Source: Clostridiaceae bacterium (lineage in GTDB: Bacteria > Bacillota > Clostridia > Lachnospirales > Lachnospiraceae). From it: 64,000 nucleotides of DNA. Location of the stretch: contig CAJTGF010000012.1 of the NCBI GenBank assembly GCA_910575585.1, forward strand, positions 1-64,000, written 5' to 3'. Numbering within the stretch: the first letter of the stretch is position 1; every line of letters starts with the position of its first letter. A model generated the notes under the pieces. That model was not told the origin of the DNA, did not search any database, and worked only from the letters and a program-made list of their open reading frames with translations. Positions 16,868 to 26,062 of the stretch are shown here, piece after piece. The translations under genes were made by a program, and so were the position numbers.

Positions 16868-18786
16868 GACAGAGCCTCCGCCTGTTTCAGCCACAGGCTA
16901 CTGCTGGCGTCGCTGGGCATCCGCAGATCCCCTCTGGGAGACACGGCCACCGAACCCACTTTTGGGCCGTCCGGCAGGCAGGACCGCTTAAACTGCTGGG
17001 AGAAGAACCGGCGGTAGAACACCTTCATCCATTTCAGGATTACCTCCCTTTGGTACTCCCCCTCAAAGGCATGGACGGCCATGCGCAGGATCCTGGCCGG
17101 TTCGTACCCAAACCGCAAAACATAATATAGGAAGAAATCGTGGAGCTCATAGGGGCCTACCAGATCCTCGGTCTTCTGGGAGATGACTCCGCCGTCCGGC
17201 GGCAGCAGTTCCGGGCTTACAGGCGTATCCAAAACATCCAAAAGCACCCGGCCAAGCTCCTCCTCTTTACAGGTATCGGCGCAGTATCTTACCAGATGGC
17301 GCACCAGCGTCTTGGGGACCGAGCTGTTGACCCCATACATGGACATGTGATCCCCGTTGTAGGTAGCCCATCCCAGAGCCAGTTCCGACATATCCCCTGT
17401 GCCGATGACCAGACCCCCCATCTGGTTGGCCACGTCCATGAGAACCTGGGTGCGCTCTCTGGCCTGTCCGTTCTCATAGGTCACGTCATGGTTGTCTTTG
17501 TCCTGCCCGATATCCCGAAAATGGGCCAAAACAGACTCCCGGATATCAATTTCCCGAAGTTTTGCCCCCAGTTTTTCGGTCATGACACAGGCATTTTGGT
17601 ATGTCCGGTCCGTAGTCCCAAAACAGGGCATGGTCACTCCAAGAATGTGATCCCTGGGAATGCCCAGGCTGTCAAAGGCCCTTGCGGTCACCAAAAGGGC
17701 CAGGGTGGAGTCAAGCCCTCCGGAGATCCCCAGGACGGCATGGCGCGTCCCCGTATGCTCCAGCCTCTTTTTCAGCCCCATGGCCTGGATGGACAAGATC
17801 TCCTCGCATCTTCTTTCCCGCTCCCCCGGGTCACTGGGCACAAAGGGCAGAGGCGCAATATGGCGCCGCAGCTGCAGATGCTCTCTCCGAAGCCGAAACT
17901 CCACCGTCATATGATCCCCGTCTTCCCCCGGCCAATCAAAACCATGGGTATTCATCCTGCGCCGCTCATTGACCAGGCGCCGCAAGTCCAGATCCCCATA
18001 AATAATCCCGTGGCCCAACCGTTTGGACTCTCCAAGGCAGGTCCCGTTCTCCGCGATGATGTTATGGCCGCCAAACACCAGATCCTGGGTAGACTCCCCC
18101 TCCCCCGCGTTGGCATAAACATACCCGCACACCAGCCGGGCCGACTGGCCGCAGATCAGAGACTTACGATATTGGTCCTTTCCCACGGTCTCGTCGCTGG
18201 CGGAACAGTTGGCCACCACCGTGGCCCCGGCGCAGACATGACGGATGCTGGGAGGCGCTGGGACCCACACGTCCTCGCAGATCTCCGCCGCCAGCACAAG
18301 GCCCGGCACCGTAGAGCAGGCAAACAAAAGATTGGCCCCCATAGGCACTGACTGCCCCTCAAACTCCACCCACACCGGCTTTTGGCTGCCGGCGGTAAAA
18401 TGGCGCAGCTCGTAGAACTCGGAATAATTGGGGATATTCTGTTTCGGCACAAGCCCCAAAAGCTTTCCCCCCGCCGCCACGGCCGCCGTGTTGTAAAGCT
18501 TTCCCTGATGCTGGAAGGGAAGGCCCAAAAACGCTATCATATCAAAATGGGCGGATTCTTTGACGATCCTTGCCAGCTGCCTTTTGGCGCACTCCAAAAG
18601 GCTGTCCTGCAAAAACAGATCCCCGCAGGTGTACCCCGTAAGGCACAGCTCCGGGAACACCATAATCTTTGCCCTTTGCTTTGCTCCCTGCTCCATCATT
18701 GTTAAGATCTGTCCGGCATTGTACTCCGGATCAGCCACCTGAATCTTCGGCGTCCCAGCCGCCGCCCTGATAAATCCCTGTTCCAT
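16864..18786 (-). CDS. nadE: Glutamine-dependent NAD+ synthetase
   Basis: A 640-residue two-domain NadE. The N-terminal nitrilase-type glutaminase domain has the glutamate in FPELCLTGY (about 45-53) and the nucleophilic cysteine in AAEICEDVW (about 165-173). The C-terminal synthetase has the PP-loop GISGGLDSTLALLV (about 350-363) and the GTGDMSELALGW segment (about 461-472). It amidates nicotinic acid adenine dinucleotide with ammonia channelled from glutamine. The first gene of a two-gene unit with the RNA methyltransferase. Confidence 0.95.
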   Translation of the reverse strand: MEQGFIRAAAGTPKIQVADPEYNAGQILTMMEQGAKQRAKIMVFPELCLTGYTCGDLFLQDSLLECAKRQLARIVKESAHFDMIAFLGLPFQHQGKLYNTAAVAAGGKLLGLVPKQNIPNYSEFYELRHFTAGSQKPVWVEFEGQSVPMGANLLFACSTVPGLVLAAEICEDVWVPAPPSIRHVCAGATVVANCSASDETVGKDQYRKSLICGQSARLVCGYVYANAGEGESTQDLVFGGHNIIAENGTCLGESKRLGHGIIYGDLDLRRLVNERRRMNTHGFDWPGEDGDHMTVEFRLRREHLQLRRHIAPLPFVPSDPGERERRCEEILSIQAMGLKKRLEHTGTRHAVLGISGGLDSTLALLVTARAFDSLGIPRDHILGVTMPCFGTTDRTYQNACVMTEKLGAKLREIDIRESVLAHFRDIGQDKDNHDVTYENGQARERTQVLMDVANQMGGLVIGTGDMSELALGWATYNGDHMSMYGVNSSVPKTLVRHLVRYCADTCKEEELGRVLLDVLDTPVSPELLPPDGGVISQKTEDLVGPYELHDFFLYYVLRFGYEPARILRMAVHAFEGEYQREVILKWMKVFYRRFFSQQFKRSCLPDGPKVGSVAVSPRGDLRMPSDASSSLWLKQAEALS

Positions 18787-18871
18787 AATCGCTCCTTTTT
18801 CTTCTTATTGATAGATATCCCGGCTGTGATCAGCTAATCAGCCATAATCTGGGTCTATTGTGCAGGGTTTT

Positions 18872-18996
18872 GGAAAAGATGTCAAGAGGAATCCTGAAAA
18901 TCCGTTGACATCTTTTCCGCTCCCCGGTATAATGAGGGCGTGTCTTAGGAAAAACAGTCATCACCGGCAAAAGGGACGATAGGTGTCGTCCCTTTT
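18872..18996 (+). promoter_or_regulatory. Consensus promoter inside an inverted repeat, with following hairpin
   Basis: TTGACA (18905-18910), 17 bases, TATAAT (18928-18933) is a perfect sigma-A promoter pointing at tcdA. The -35 lies in the right arm (18905-18918) of a perfect 14-base inverted repeat whose left arm is GGAAAAGATGTCAA (18872-18885). About 35 bases after the expected start of transcription, AAAAGGGACGA (18969-18979) pairs with its complement at 18986-18996. The layout fits a repressed or attenuated promoter, or a short RNA. Confidence 0.7.
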
Positions 18997-19041
18997 GTCT
19001 GTTATCACTACGAAAACGAAAACGGAAACAGAAAGGCATTT

Positions 19042-19821
19042 ATGGACAAACGAAACCTTTATACCAATACACCCCCCGGCGCAGGCAGGAAAGAGTCCCG
19101 GGACGAAAATGAGTTTTCCAGGACAAAGCTGCTGATGGGCTCCCAGGCTCTGGCACGCTTAAACGGCTCCGCCGTCCTTATATTCGGCGCAGGCGGCGTA
19201 GGCTCCCACTGCATCGAAGCCCTGGCACGCAGCGGCGTGGGACGTCTCATGGTAGCAGACCCGGACCGGGTATCCATTACCAACATCAACCGCCAGAGCA
19301 TTGCCCTCCACAGCACTGTGGGCCGCCTAAAGACCCATGTGATCAAGGAGCGCATCCTGGACATCAACCCAAAGGCAGGCGTATACACCAGCGACACCTT
19401 TGTGCTGCCTGACAATCTGGACGCCTTTTTCGCCTGTATCCCCTGGCAGCCGGACTATATCATCGACGCCATTGACACCGTGTCCGCCAAGCTGGCCATA
19501 GCCGCCTATGCCTACAGCCGCCAGATTCCCATGATCTCCTCCATGGGCACCGGCAACAAGCTCCATCCGGAGCTGTTTGAGATCGCCGATATCCAAAACA
19601 CCTCCGTCTGCCCCTTGTGCCGGGTCATGCGGCGGGAGTTGAAGGGCCTTGGCGTTCCTCATCTCACCGTCCTCTATTCCAGGGAAAAACCACGAAAGCC
19701 GGACATTTCCCCGAAAGAGGACCCCAAAGAGCGTCCCGTCCCCGGAAGCGTCTCCTTTGTGCCTCCCGTAGCGGGCCTTCTCATAGCCGGTGAGGTGATT
19801 CGCCGGCTGGCCGGCCTTTAA
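19042..19821 (+). CDS. tcdA: tRNA threonylcarbamoyladenosine dehydratase (TcdA/CsdL family)
   Basis: A 259-residue ThiF/MoeB-type E1-like ATPase. The nucleotide-binding loop is IFGAGGVGSHCIEALARSGV (about 48-67), followed by DPDRVSITNINRQ, the adenylating arginine/asparagine segment. TcdA cyclises t6A37 in tRNA to ct6A; this is family knowledge. The segment CPLCRVMRRELKG (about 192-204) has the C-x2-C pair. Length is close to other Firmicutes members. Transcription starts probably from the consensus promoter about 110 bases upstream; the gene is divergent from nadE. Confidence 0.9.
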   Translation: MDKRNLYTNTPPGAGRKESRDENEFSRTKLLMGSQALARLNGSAVLIFGAGGVGSHCIEALARSGVGRLMVADPDRVSITNINRQSIALHSTVGRLKTHVIKERILDINPKAGVYTSDTFVLPDNLDAFFACIPWQPDYIIDAIDTVSAKLAIAAYAYSRQIPMISSMGTGNKLHPELFEIADIQNTSVCPLCRVMRRELKGLGVPHLTVLYSREKPRKPDISPKEDPKERPVPGSVSFVPPVAGLLIAGEVIRRLAGL

Positions 19822-20178
19822 TTACAAATATTTGATAAAAATACAAAAAGAATTTGGCAAAAATCTTTACTGTTTGTAAAATTTGTGTTACCATTACATT
19901 ATATAATGTACGCAGCCATGCTGCAAAACGGCAGGGCGGATTTTGTTTGCCTTGCCGGAGAACGTTTTCGAGAATCCTGTCGTACCCGTTTTTGCATCTG
20001 ATTTTCCGCCAGAAGCATTGAGATCCGTTCCTTATCTATACTCCTGACAAAAACCCTTGCAGACTCAGTGCGTAAGATTTCCCGAAACGCTCCCAAATCA
20101 TATGGCAGAGGGAAATACAAACGCATAAAGCGTCCCTCTGTACCATAGTGCGCAACGCACGGTAATGGAGGTATAAGT
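19822..20178 (+). other. Intergenic region before the chemoreceptor gene
   Basis: 357 bases without a gene. The first 90 bases are AT-rich and may hold the chemoreceptor promoter; the rest is GC-rich with short inverted repeats, including GTGCG-CAA-CGCAC just before the ribosome-binding site (GGAGG, about 20167). I looked for a c-di-GMP riboswitch and did not find its conserved core. Confidence 0.4.
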
Positions 20179-21864
20179 ATGAAGAATCTAAAAATCTTTA
20201 TCAAGTTCATGTTTGCCTTTGGCTCCATACTGCTGGCCACATTTATCTTAGGCATAACAGCGCTGGTGTCCATTAACTCTCTGAACAACATTTCCAACAA
20301 CTACGCCGAGGTATCCGTTCCCAGCGTTAGCTACCTGTGGACAGCCCGCCGGGCCATCCAGGCTACGGAAAAGATGGCTCTGGAAGCCACCATTGTCATG
20401 ACGGAACAGGAATTAAAGGACATTGAGAGCACCCTGATGACGGAAAGAAACTCCTTAGACCAGGCGCTGAAAGATCTGCTATCTGTTGCTCCCCAGTACC
20501 AGCCCCAGATCGATGCCATCCAGAAGGAACTGGCCGACGTATCCATGTACCGCCAGCAGATACTGGACGAAGCGTACAAGTTTACCGCAGAGGGCAATGC
20601 CCGGGCCTATGAGATCTACAAAGAGGATTACCATGAAGCCTTTGAGCAGGTAAGGCTTTCTTTGGTATCGCTTACCCAGGATGTGGACAACCAGATAGAC
20701 GAGGATTACAACAACGCCGTAAGGACCAAGACCATCTCCACCACCATAACCGTGCTGATCCTTTTACTGGCCATCGCTGTAATCGTATTTTATATCATGC
20801 TGCTGACCAAGCAGATCGTAACCCCTGTGAGAGAGCTGGAGCAGGCGGCTACCCTGGTATCCCAGGGCAAACTTGACACGGAGATCCACTATGAAGCCGA
20901 CGACGAGATCGGTCTTCTGGCCAACAGCATCCGCGTACTGGTCAACACCCTGAAAAGCATTATCAATGACGTGGATTACCTGTTGAACGAGATGGCAGCC
21001 GGCGACTTTACGGTCAGGACCAAAAGCGAGGAGTCCTATGTTGGTTCCTTCCATAATATCCTGATCTCCATGCGTAAGTTAAAGAACCGCTTAAGCGAGA
21101 CCCTGCAGCAGATTGACACCTCCGCAGACCAGGTGAACTCCGGCGGCGGACAAGTTTCCAGCGGCGCTCAGGCTTTGGCCCAGGGGGCTACCGAGCAGGC
21201 TTCCTCCGTGGAAGAGCTGGCCGCTACCATTAAAGAGATCTCCTATAAGATCGACGCCACGGCAGAGCATGCCAAGACCGCAAAAGCAGAGAACGTTCAG
21301 TCCCACGAGATGATCAATGTCTGCTCTCAGTATATGTCCGACCTGATGAAGGCCATGGGCGCCATCAACGATAAGTCCAAGGAGATCGGCAAAGTCATCA
21401 AGACCATTGAGGATATCGCGTTCCAGACCAACATCCTTGCCCTTAACGCCGCGGTGGAGGCCGCCAGAGCCGGAAGCGCGGGCAAAGGCTTCGCCGTTGT
21501 TGCCGATGAAGTGCGCAACCTGGCTACCAAGTCTCAGGAAGCGTCCAAGAGCAGCGCCGCCCTGATTGAGGAGACGGTAAACGCTGTGGACGAGGGCAGC
21601 AGATTGTCCGAGGCCACCGACAAGGCGCTCCAGAACGTGGTTGACAGCGCTCAGAAGATTCTGGATGCCGTGTCCCTGATCTCTGACGCCACCGAGGAGC
21701 AGTCTTATGCCGTATCCCAGGTGACCACAGGCATTGACCAGATCTCAAGCGTGGTGCAGACCAACTCCGCCACGGCCGAGGAAAGCGCCGCTGCCAGCGA
21801 GGAGCTGTCCAGCCAGGCCAACATCCTGAAAGATCTGGTGGGACAATTCCGGTTTGCCAGATAA
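20179..21864 (+). CDS. Methyl-accepting chemotaxis protein
   Basis: A 561-residue transmembrane chemoreceptor. Helix 1 is at about residues 9-31, an extracellular four-helix-bundle sensor of about 155 residues follows, helix 2 lies at about 190-212, then HAMP ([20 protein letters not shown]) and the cytoplasmic signalling coiled coil. The tip that binds CheA and CheW is conserved: [23 protein letters not shown]-like second module ([18 protein letters not shown]) follows the first. Ligand unknown. No chemotaxis or flagellar genes are in the window, so it is an orphan receptor. Confidence 0.94.
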   Translation: MKNLKIFIKFMFAFGSILLATFILGITALVSINSLNNISNNYAEVSVPSVSYLWTARRAIQATEKMALEATIVMTEQELKDIESTLMTERNSLDQALKDLLSVAPQYQPQIDAIQKELADVSMYRQQILDEAYKFTAEGNARAYEIYKEDYHEAFEQVRLSLVSLTQDVDNQIDEDYNNAVRTKTISTTITVLILLLAIAVIVFYIMLLTKQIVTPVRELEQAATLVSQGKLDTEIHYEADDEIGLLANSIRVLVNTLKSIINDVDYLLNEMAAGDFTVRTKSEESYVGSFHNILISMRKLKNRLSETLQQIDTSADQVNSGGGQVSSGAQALAQGATEQASSVEELAATIKEISYKIDATAEHAKTAKAENVQSHEMINVCSQYMSDLMKAMGAINDKSKEIGKVIKTIEDIAFQTNILALNAAVEAARAGSAGKGFAVVADEVRNLATKSQEASKSSAALIEETVNAVDEGSRLSEATDKALQNVVDSAQKILDAVSLISDATEEQSYAVSQVTTGIDQISSVVQTNSATAEESAAASEELSSQANILKDLVGQFRFAR

Positions 21865-21897
21865 ATACCGGAAAGTTCCGTAACAAAATCCCATAAC

Positions 21898-21942
21898 AAA
21901 AAGAGACGGTGACGCGATTTATCGCGCCACCGTCTCTTTTTA
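21898..21942. terminator. Bidirectional terminator between the chemoreceptor and trpB2
   Basis: AAAAAGAGACGGTG pairs with CACCGTCTCTTTTT, and the interior CGCGAT/ATCGCG also pairs, giving a long hairpin with A- and T-tracts on both sides. It serves the two convergent genes. Confidence 0.88.
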
Positions 21943-21951
21943 TATCCGCCT

Positions 21952-23322
21952 CTACTCTGTCTTTGGAAGGGAGGCGAAAGACTTTTTAAGCTCCTCGTCA
22001 GTCGGAACATAATCTGTCATATTGCCGTCGTTGAACCGCTGGTAAGCCACCATGTCAAAATATCCTGTTCCCGTAAGGCCGAACACGATATTCTTCTCCT
22101 GACCTGTCTCTCTGCACCTGATGGCTTCATCAATGGCCACGCGGATGGCATGGCTGCTCTCCGGAGCGGGAAGGATGCCTTCCACCTTGGCAAACATGGC
22201 AGCCGCCTCAAACACCTGGGTCTGGTCCACGCTCCTGGCTGTTAAATACCCCTGGTCATACAGCTCGGACACCGTGGAGCTCATGCCGTGATACCGAAGT
22301 CCCCCTGCGTGGCTTGCGGAGGGGATGAAACCGCTGCCCAGGGTGTACATCTTGGAAAGAGGACACACCTTTCCCGTGTCGCAGTAGTCGTAGGCATAGA
22401 CTCCCCTTGTAAGGCTGGGGCAGGAAGCCGGCTCCACGGCGATGATCTCGTAATCCGCCTCCCCCCTGACCATCTGGCCCGCAAAAGGCGAGATCAGGCC
22501 GCCTAAGTTGGAACCGCCGCCTGCGCATCCGATGATCATATCCGCCTTGATTCCGTATTTGTCAAGAGCCGCCTTTGTCTCCAGGCCGATGATAGACTGG
22601 TGCAGCAGCACCTGGTTTAACACAGACCCCAGCACATACCGGTATCCCTCCTGCCCCAAAGCCGCTTCCACTGCTTCCGAGATGGCGCAGCCAAGGCTTC
22701 CTGTAGTTCCCGGAAACTCCTGGTTGATCTTTCGTCCCACCTCTGTCTCCATAGACGGCGACGGCGTCACCTTTGCCCCGTAGGTCCGCATCACCTCCCG
22801 GCGGAAAGGCTTTTGCTCATAGGAACATTTGACCATGTAGACCTGGCAGTCCAGCTCCAGATACGCGCAGGCCATAGACAGCGCGGTCCCCCACTGCCCC
22901 GCTCCCGTCTCCGTGGTCACGCCTTTCAGGCCCTGGGCCTTGGCGTAGTATGCCTGGGCGATGGCGGAGTTCAGTTTGTGGCTGCCTGATGTGTTGTTGC
23001 CCTCAAACTTATAGTAGATGTGGGCCGGGGTGTCCAGCTTTTTCTCCAGGCAGTAAGCCCTGGTAAGGGGCGAGGGGCGGTACATCTTGTAAAAACTGCG
23101 GATGTCATGGGGAATGTCAATATAGGCAGTGGTATCGTCCAGCTCCTGTTTTGCCAGCTCCCGGCAGAAAATGCCTGACAGCTCATCAAGGGTGATGGGC
23201 TTTAACGTCCGGGGATCTAAAATGGGAGCCGGCTTTTTCTTCATGTCAGCCCGCACATTATACCACTGCCTGGGCATCTCCTGCTCTTCCAGATAAATTT
23301 TGTAAGGGATCTCCTTTTTCAT
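21952..23322 (-). CDS. TrpB2-type tryptophan synthase beta-like PLP enzyme
   Basis: A 456-residue fold-type II pyridoxal-phosphate enzyme of the TrpB2 group, longer than normal TrpB (about 400). The PLP lysine sits in NNTSGSHKLNSA (about 109-120); the phosphate-binding glycine loop is CAGGGSNLGGL (about 270-280). TrpB2 proteins can make tryptophan from indole and serine and are often found without TrpA, as here. No trp operon is adjacent. The gene is preceded by a family B palindrome that ends 24 bases before the start codon, just upstream of the ribosome-binding site (GGAAGG). Confidence 0.88.
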   Translation of the reverse strand: MKKEIPYKIYLEEQEMPRQWYNVRADMKKKPAPILDPRTLKPITLDELSGIFCRELAKQELDDTTAYIDIPHDIRSFYKMYRPSPLTRAYCLEKKLDTPAHIYYKFEGNNTSGSHKLNSAIAQAYYAKAQGLKGVTTETGAGQWGTALSMACAYLELDCQVYMVKCSYEQKPFRREVMRTYGAKVTPSPSMETEVGRKINQEFPGTTGSLGCAISEAVEAALGQEGYRYVLGSVLNQVLLHQSIIGLETKAALDKYGIKADMIIGCAGGGSNLGGLISPFAGQMVRGEADYEIIAVEPASCPSLTRGVYAYDYCDTGKVCPLSKMYTLGSGFIPSASHAGGLRYHGMSSTVSELYDQGYLTARSVDQTQVFEAAAMFAKVEGILPAPESSHAIRVAIDEAIRCRETGQEKNIVFGLTGTGYFDMVAYQRFNDGNMTDYVPTDEELKKSFASLPKTE

Positions 23323-23346
23323 CGTGTATCCTTCCTTTCCATATTC

Positions 23347-23509
23347 ATGTACTCTCGGAATCTCTCTTGCACCTGCCTTTGTGGATGATTTTCCGTCATA
23401 TGCACATAAATTTAATCAACGTACGTTCCACGTACGCCTCATAAATTTATGCACATCTGACAAAAAATCATCTCACAAAATCAGGCACAAAGAGACTCCG
23501 AGAGTACAT
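23347..23509 (-). repeat. Palindromic repeat family B, copy 2, in the trpB2 leader
   Basis: A 163-base near-complete palindrome. The ends GTACTCTCGG and CCGAGAGTAC pair perfectly and the arms meet at an inner GTACGTTCCACGTAC core (about 23421-23435). It lacks the 65-base insertion of copy 1 and so represents the simple form. It fills the whole space between the phosphoesterase stop (23519) and the trpB2 ribosome-binding site. Confidence 0.82.
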
Positions 23510-23518
23510 ATTCCTGTC

Positions 23519-24325
23519 TCAAACGTCTCTCTTATCTCCTTTTGTCCGCAGCGTCACCAGGACCAGCTCCGCCGGATTCATGACTCTCACCAAAAAATGG
23601 TTCCCCAGCCCCCGGCTCACCACCAGATGCCGCCCCGACTCATGAAAACAACCGCCGTCATACTTGGGAAACAGCGTCAGATCCGGCGACAAAAGACCCC
23701 CAAGCCCGGGGATGCGGATGATGCCTCCGTGTATATGGCCGGACAGGGTCAGATCAGCTCCCCAGTCTCTGTAGGACGGAAAATACAAAGGGTTGTGGCA
23801 CAAAAGGATATTGAACCGGCTCTCCTTTGCCTCCCCCAGGGCCTGCCTGGTATCTTCCGTCGAAAAATGGATCCCCTTTACATAGTCCTCCCTCATTGGA
23901 TCCTTGTAGTAGGTCATGGCCATGACAAGGCCATACACCTCCACGCAGGCTTCCCGACGCCAAATGGAGCGCCGCTGGTTTGCAAGCATCAAAACTCCCA
24001 GGTCCTTTAAAGTCCCCATAAGCCATGCCTGCTCCTCCGGCTTCATGGCCTGCTCATGATTCCCGGGAACATAGTACACCGGATACGTTTCCAAAAGCCG
24101 GCGGCACAGATCAATAAGCCCCAGGGCGGAACCGTCCCCGGCATCGGCCATATCCCCTGTCATGACCACCAGATCCGGCTGTAGTTCTCTTATTTTCTCT
24201 ATCAGCAAACGGTTCTTTTCCCCGTACACGGCCCCGTGAAGGTCCGACAAATGGACCATGGAAAATCCGTCAAAGGGCTCCGGAACCTTGGGGGATCTGA
24301 TTTCATAATGAACTGTCCGAAACAA
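23519..24325 (-). CDS. YkuE-like metallophosphoesterase
   Basis: A 268-residue calcineurin-like phosphoesterase without a membrane anchor. Motifs in order: HLSDLHG (about 25-31), MTGDMADAGDG (about 55-65), YYVPGNHE (about 84-91), LLCHNP (about 174-179) and LSGHIHGG (about 194-201), giving a complete two-metal site. The group includes YkuE and UDP-diacylglucosamine hydrolase-like enzymes; substrate not known. It follows pyrD by 24 bases on the same strand and may be transcribed with the pyr genes. Its stop lies 9 bases from the family B repeat. Confidence 0.88.
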   Translation of the reverse strand: MFRTVHYEIRSPKVPEPFDGFSMVHLSDLHGAVYGEKNRLLIEKIRELQPDLVVMTGDMADAGDGSALGLIDLCRRLLETYPVYYVPGNHEQAMKPEEQAWLMGTLKDLGVLMLANQRRSIWRREACVEVYGLVMAMTYYKDPMREDYVKGIHFSTEDTRQALGEAKESRFNILLCHNPLYFPSYRDWGADLTLSGHIHGGIIRIPGLGGLLSPDLTLFPKYDGGCFHESGRHLVVSRGLGNHFLVRVMNPAELVLVTLRTKGDKRDV

Positions 24326-24349
24326 AAAGCTTCCTTTCCGGCCCGGGCG

Positions 24350-25252
24350 TCACCTTACCGCCCCGACCAATTCCTTGATATCCTTAACACCGTAACGGTC
24401 CATGTACGCCTGGATCCCCCCAATGACCTTAACCGTCGCGCAGGGATCGTGGAAATTGGCCGTGCCAACGGAAACAGCCGTGGCTCCCGCCAGGATAAAT
24501 TCCAGGGCATCTTCCGCCGTCATGATCCCACCCATGCCGATGATGGGCAGATCCACGGCACTGGCCGTCTGATATACCATCCGCACCGCCACGGGACGGA
24601 TGGCCGGGCCTGACAGCCCTCCCGTCTTATTGGCCACCGCAAACGTCCTTCTGTGGACGTCGATCTTCATCCCGGTCAGGGTGTTGATCAGGGACAGGGC
24701 GTCCGCTCCCCCGTCTTTGGCTGCCCTGGCCATCTCCGTGATGTCGGTGACATTGGGGCTTAATTTCATGATGATGGGCTGCTTTGCGCGGCGCTTTACC
24801 TCCCTGGTAATGGCCTCCACCGCTTTCGGATCCTGGCCGAAAGCGATGCCGCCCTCTTTTACGTTGGGGCAGGAGATGTTGATCTCCAGAAGGTCCACCG
24901 GCTCATCCCTTAGCCGCTCCACCACCTCCACGTAATCTTCTGTGGTCTTGCCGCAGACATTGACGATGATCTTGGTGTCAAACTGTCTTAAATAGGGGAT
25001 ATCCCGCTTTACAAACACATCGATTCCCGGATTCTGAAGCCCGATGGCGTTGATCATGCCGCCGTAGGTCTCCGCGATCCTGGGAGCGGCGTTGCCGGGC
25101 CACGGCACATTGGACACTCCTTTGGTGACCACGGCCCCTAACAGGTTCAAGTCCACAAATTCCCCGTACTCCTGTCCGGAGCCGAAGGTGCCGGAGGCTG
25201 TCATCACCGGATTTTTTAATTCCACCCCCGCGATATTCACCGCAGTATTCAT
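24350..25252 (-). CDS. pyrD: Dihydroorotate dehydrogenase, class 1B catalytic subunit
   Basis: A 300-residue PyrD of the NAD+-dependent class 1B. It has the FMN-site start TASGTFGSGQEYGEF (about 19-33), the catalytic cysteine in NISCPNVKEGG (about 124-134) and the C-terminal GMGGIMTAEDALEFILAGA phosphate-binding segment (about 240-258). It oxidises dihydroorotate to orotate and passes electrons to PyrK, encoded directly upstream. The pyrK stop codon is immediately followed by the pyrD ATG. Confidence 0.96.
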   Translation of the reverse strand: MNTAVNIAGVELKNPVMTASGTFGSGQEYGEFVDLNLLGAVVTKGVSNVPWPGNAAPRIAETYGGMINAIGLQNPGIDVFVKRDIPYLRQFDTKIIVNVCGKTTEDYVEVVERLRDEPVDLLEINISCPNVKEGGIAFGQDPKAVEAITREVKRRAKQPIIMKLSPNVTDITEMARAAKDGGADALSLINTLTGMKIDVHRRTFAVANKTGGLSGPAIRPVAVRMVYQTASAVDLPIIGMGGIMTAEDALEFILAGATAVSVGTANFHDPCATVKVIGGIQAYMDRYGVKDIKELVGAVR

Positions 25253-26023
25253 CTACAACTCCACCTCCTCTGCCAAAAACACCGGGCCGTCCTTGCAAAT
25301 GCGGGCATTGCGGACATTGGAATGATGATCCACATCCTTTGTCCTGCAGACGCAGGCCAGACACGCGCCGACGCCGCAGGCCATCTTCTCTTCCAGGGAA
25401 ACGTAGCACTCCATATCCATTTCCCTGGCATACTGCTTTAAGGCCCTAAGCATAGGCAGCGGCCCGCAGGCCATGATGATGTCTGCCGTCAGCCCATGGG
25501 CTTTTACCACATCCAGCACATTGCCCTTGATGCCCTGGCTTCCGTCCTCTGTGGCCACATAGACCTGCCCGAAGGGCTCAAATTCCCGGTCCATGAACAC
25601 CTGATCCCGATATCCCAGGATCACCTGCTTTTGGCAGTTTAAGCTCTTTGCCAGCTGCAGCATGGGCGGGATGCCGATGCCTCCTCCGATCAAAAATACC
25701 TTCTTGTCATCCGAAACATTAGGGAACCCGTTGCCAAGGGGTCCCATAATCGAAATCGTGTCCCCGGCCTTGTAGGCGGAAAACTCTTCTGTCCCCTGGC
25801 CTGCCACCCGGTAGACTACCCGCAGCTCCCCCACATCCCCGCGGATCTCGCAGATGCTGATGGGCCTTGGCAGCAGACGGGAACCGTCTTTTGAGTAAAT
25901 GGAGATAAACTGCCCTGCCCTGGCCTCCCCGGCCATATCCCCCGCCTGGATCCACATGGTAAATATGTCCGTTCCAAGACACTCCTGGCTTTTTACCAAA
26001 GCCGTCTTCTTTTCCTTTGCCAT
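25253..26023 (-). CDS. pyrK: Dihydroorotate dehydrogenase electron transfer subunit PyrK
   Basis: A 256-residue ferredoxin-reductase-like protein. It has the FAD motif RPISICEIRG (about 48-57), the NAD-binding IGGGIGIPPML (about 110-120) and a C-terminal [2Fe-2S] site in CGVGACLACVCRT plus a later cysteine (RICKDGP). It accepts electrons from PyrD and reduces NAD+. I chose ATG at 26023 because AAGGAGC precedes it; the frame extends 12 codons further without a better site. Part of the pyrF-pyrK-pyrD unit. Confidence 0.95.
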   Translation of the reverse strand: MAKEKKTALVKSQECLGTDIFTMWIQAGDMAGEARAGQFISIYSKDGSRLLPRPISICEIRGDVGELRVVYRVAGQGTEEFSAYKAGDTISIMGPLGNGFPNVSDDKKVFLIGGGIGIPPMLQLAKSLNCQKQVILGYRDQVFMDREFEPFGQVYVATEDGSQGIKGNVLDVVKAHGLTADIIMACGPLPMLRALKQYAREMDMECYVSLEEKMACGVGACLACVCRTKDVDHHSNVRNARICKDGPVFLAEEVEL

Positions 26024-26062
26024 ATACCTATGCTCCTTTTTTGTACCCATTCGCCGCAAGTA

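Noticed and set aside
17140-18351. 403-residue plus-strand frame opposite nadE
   Set aside because: It is an antisense shadow; the minus strand carries all NadE motifs.
19822-20178. Possible c-di-GMP riboswitch before the chemoreceptor gene
   Set aside because: The conserved core and receptor loop of either class could not be found.
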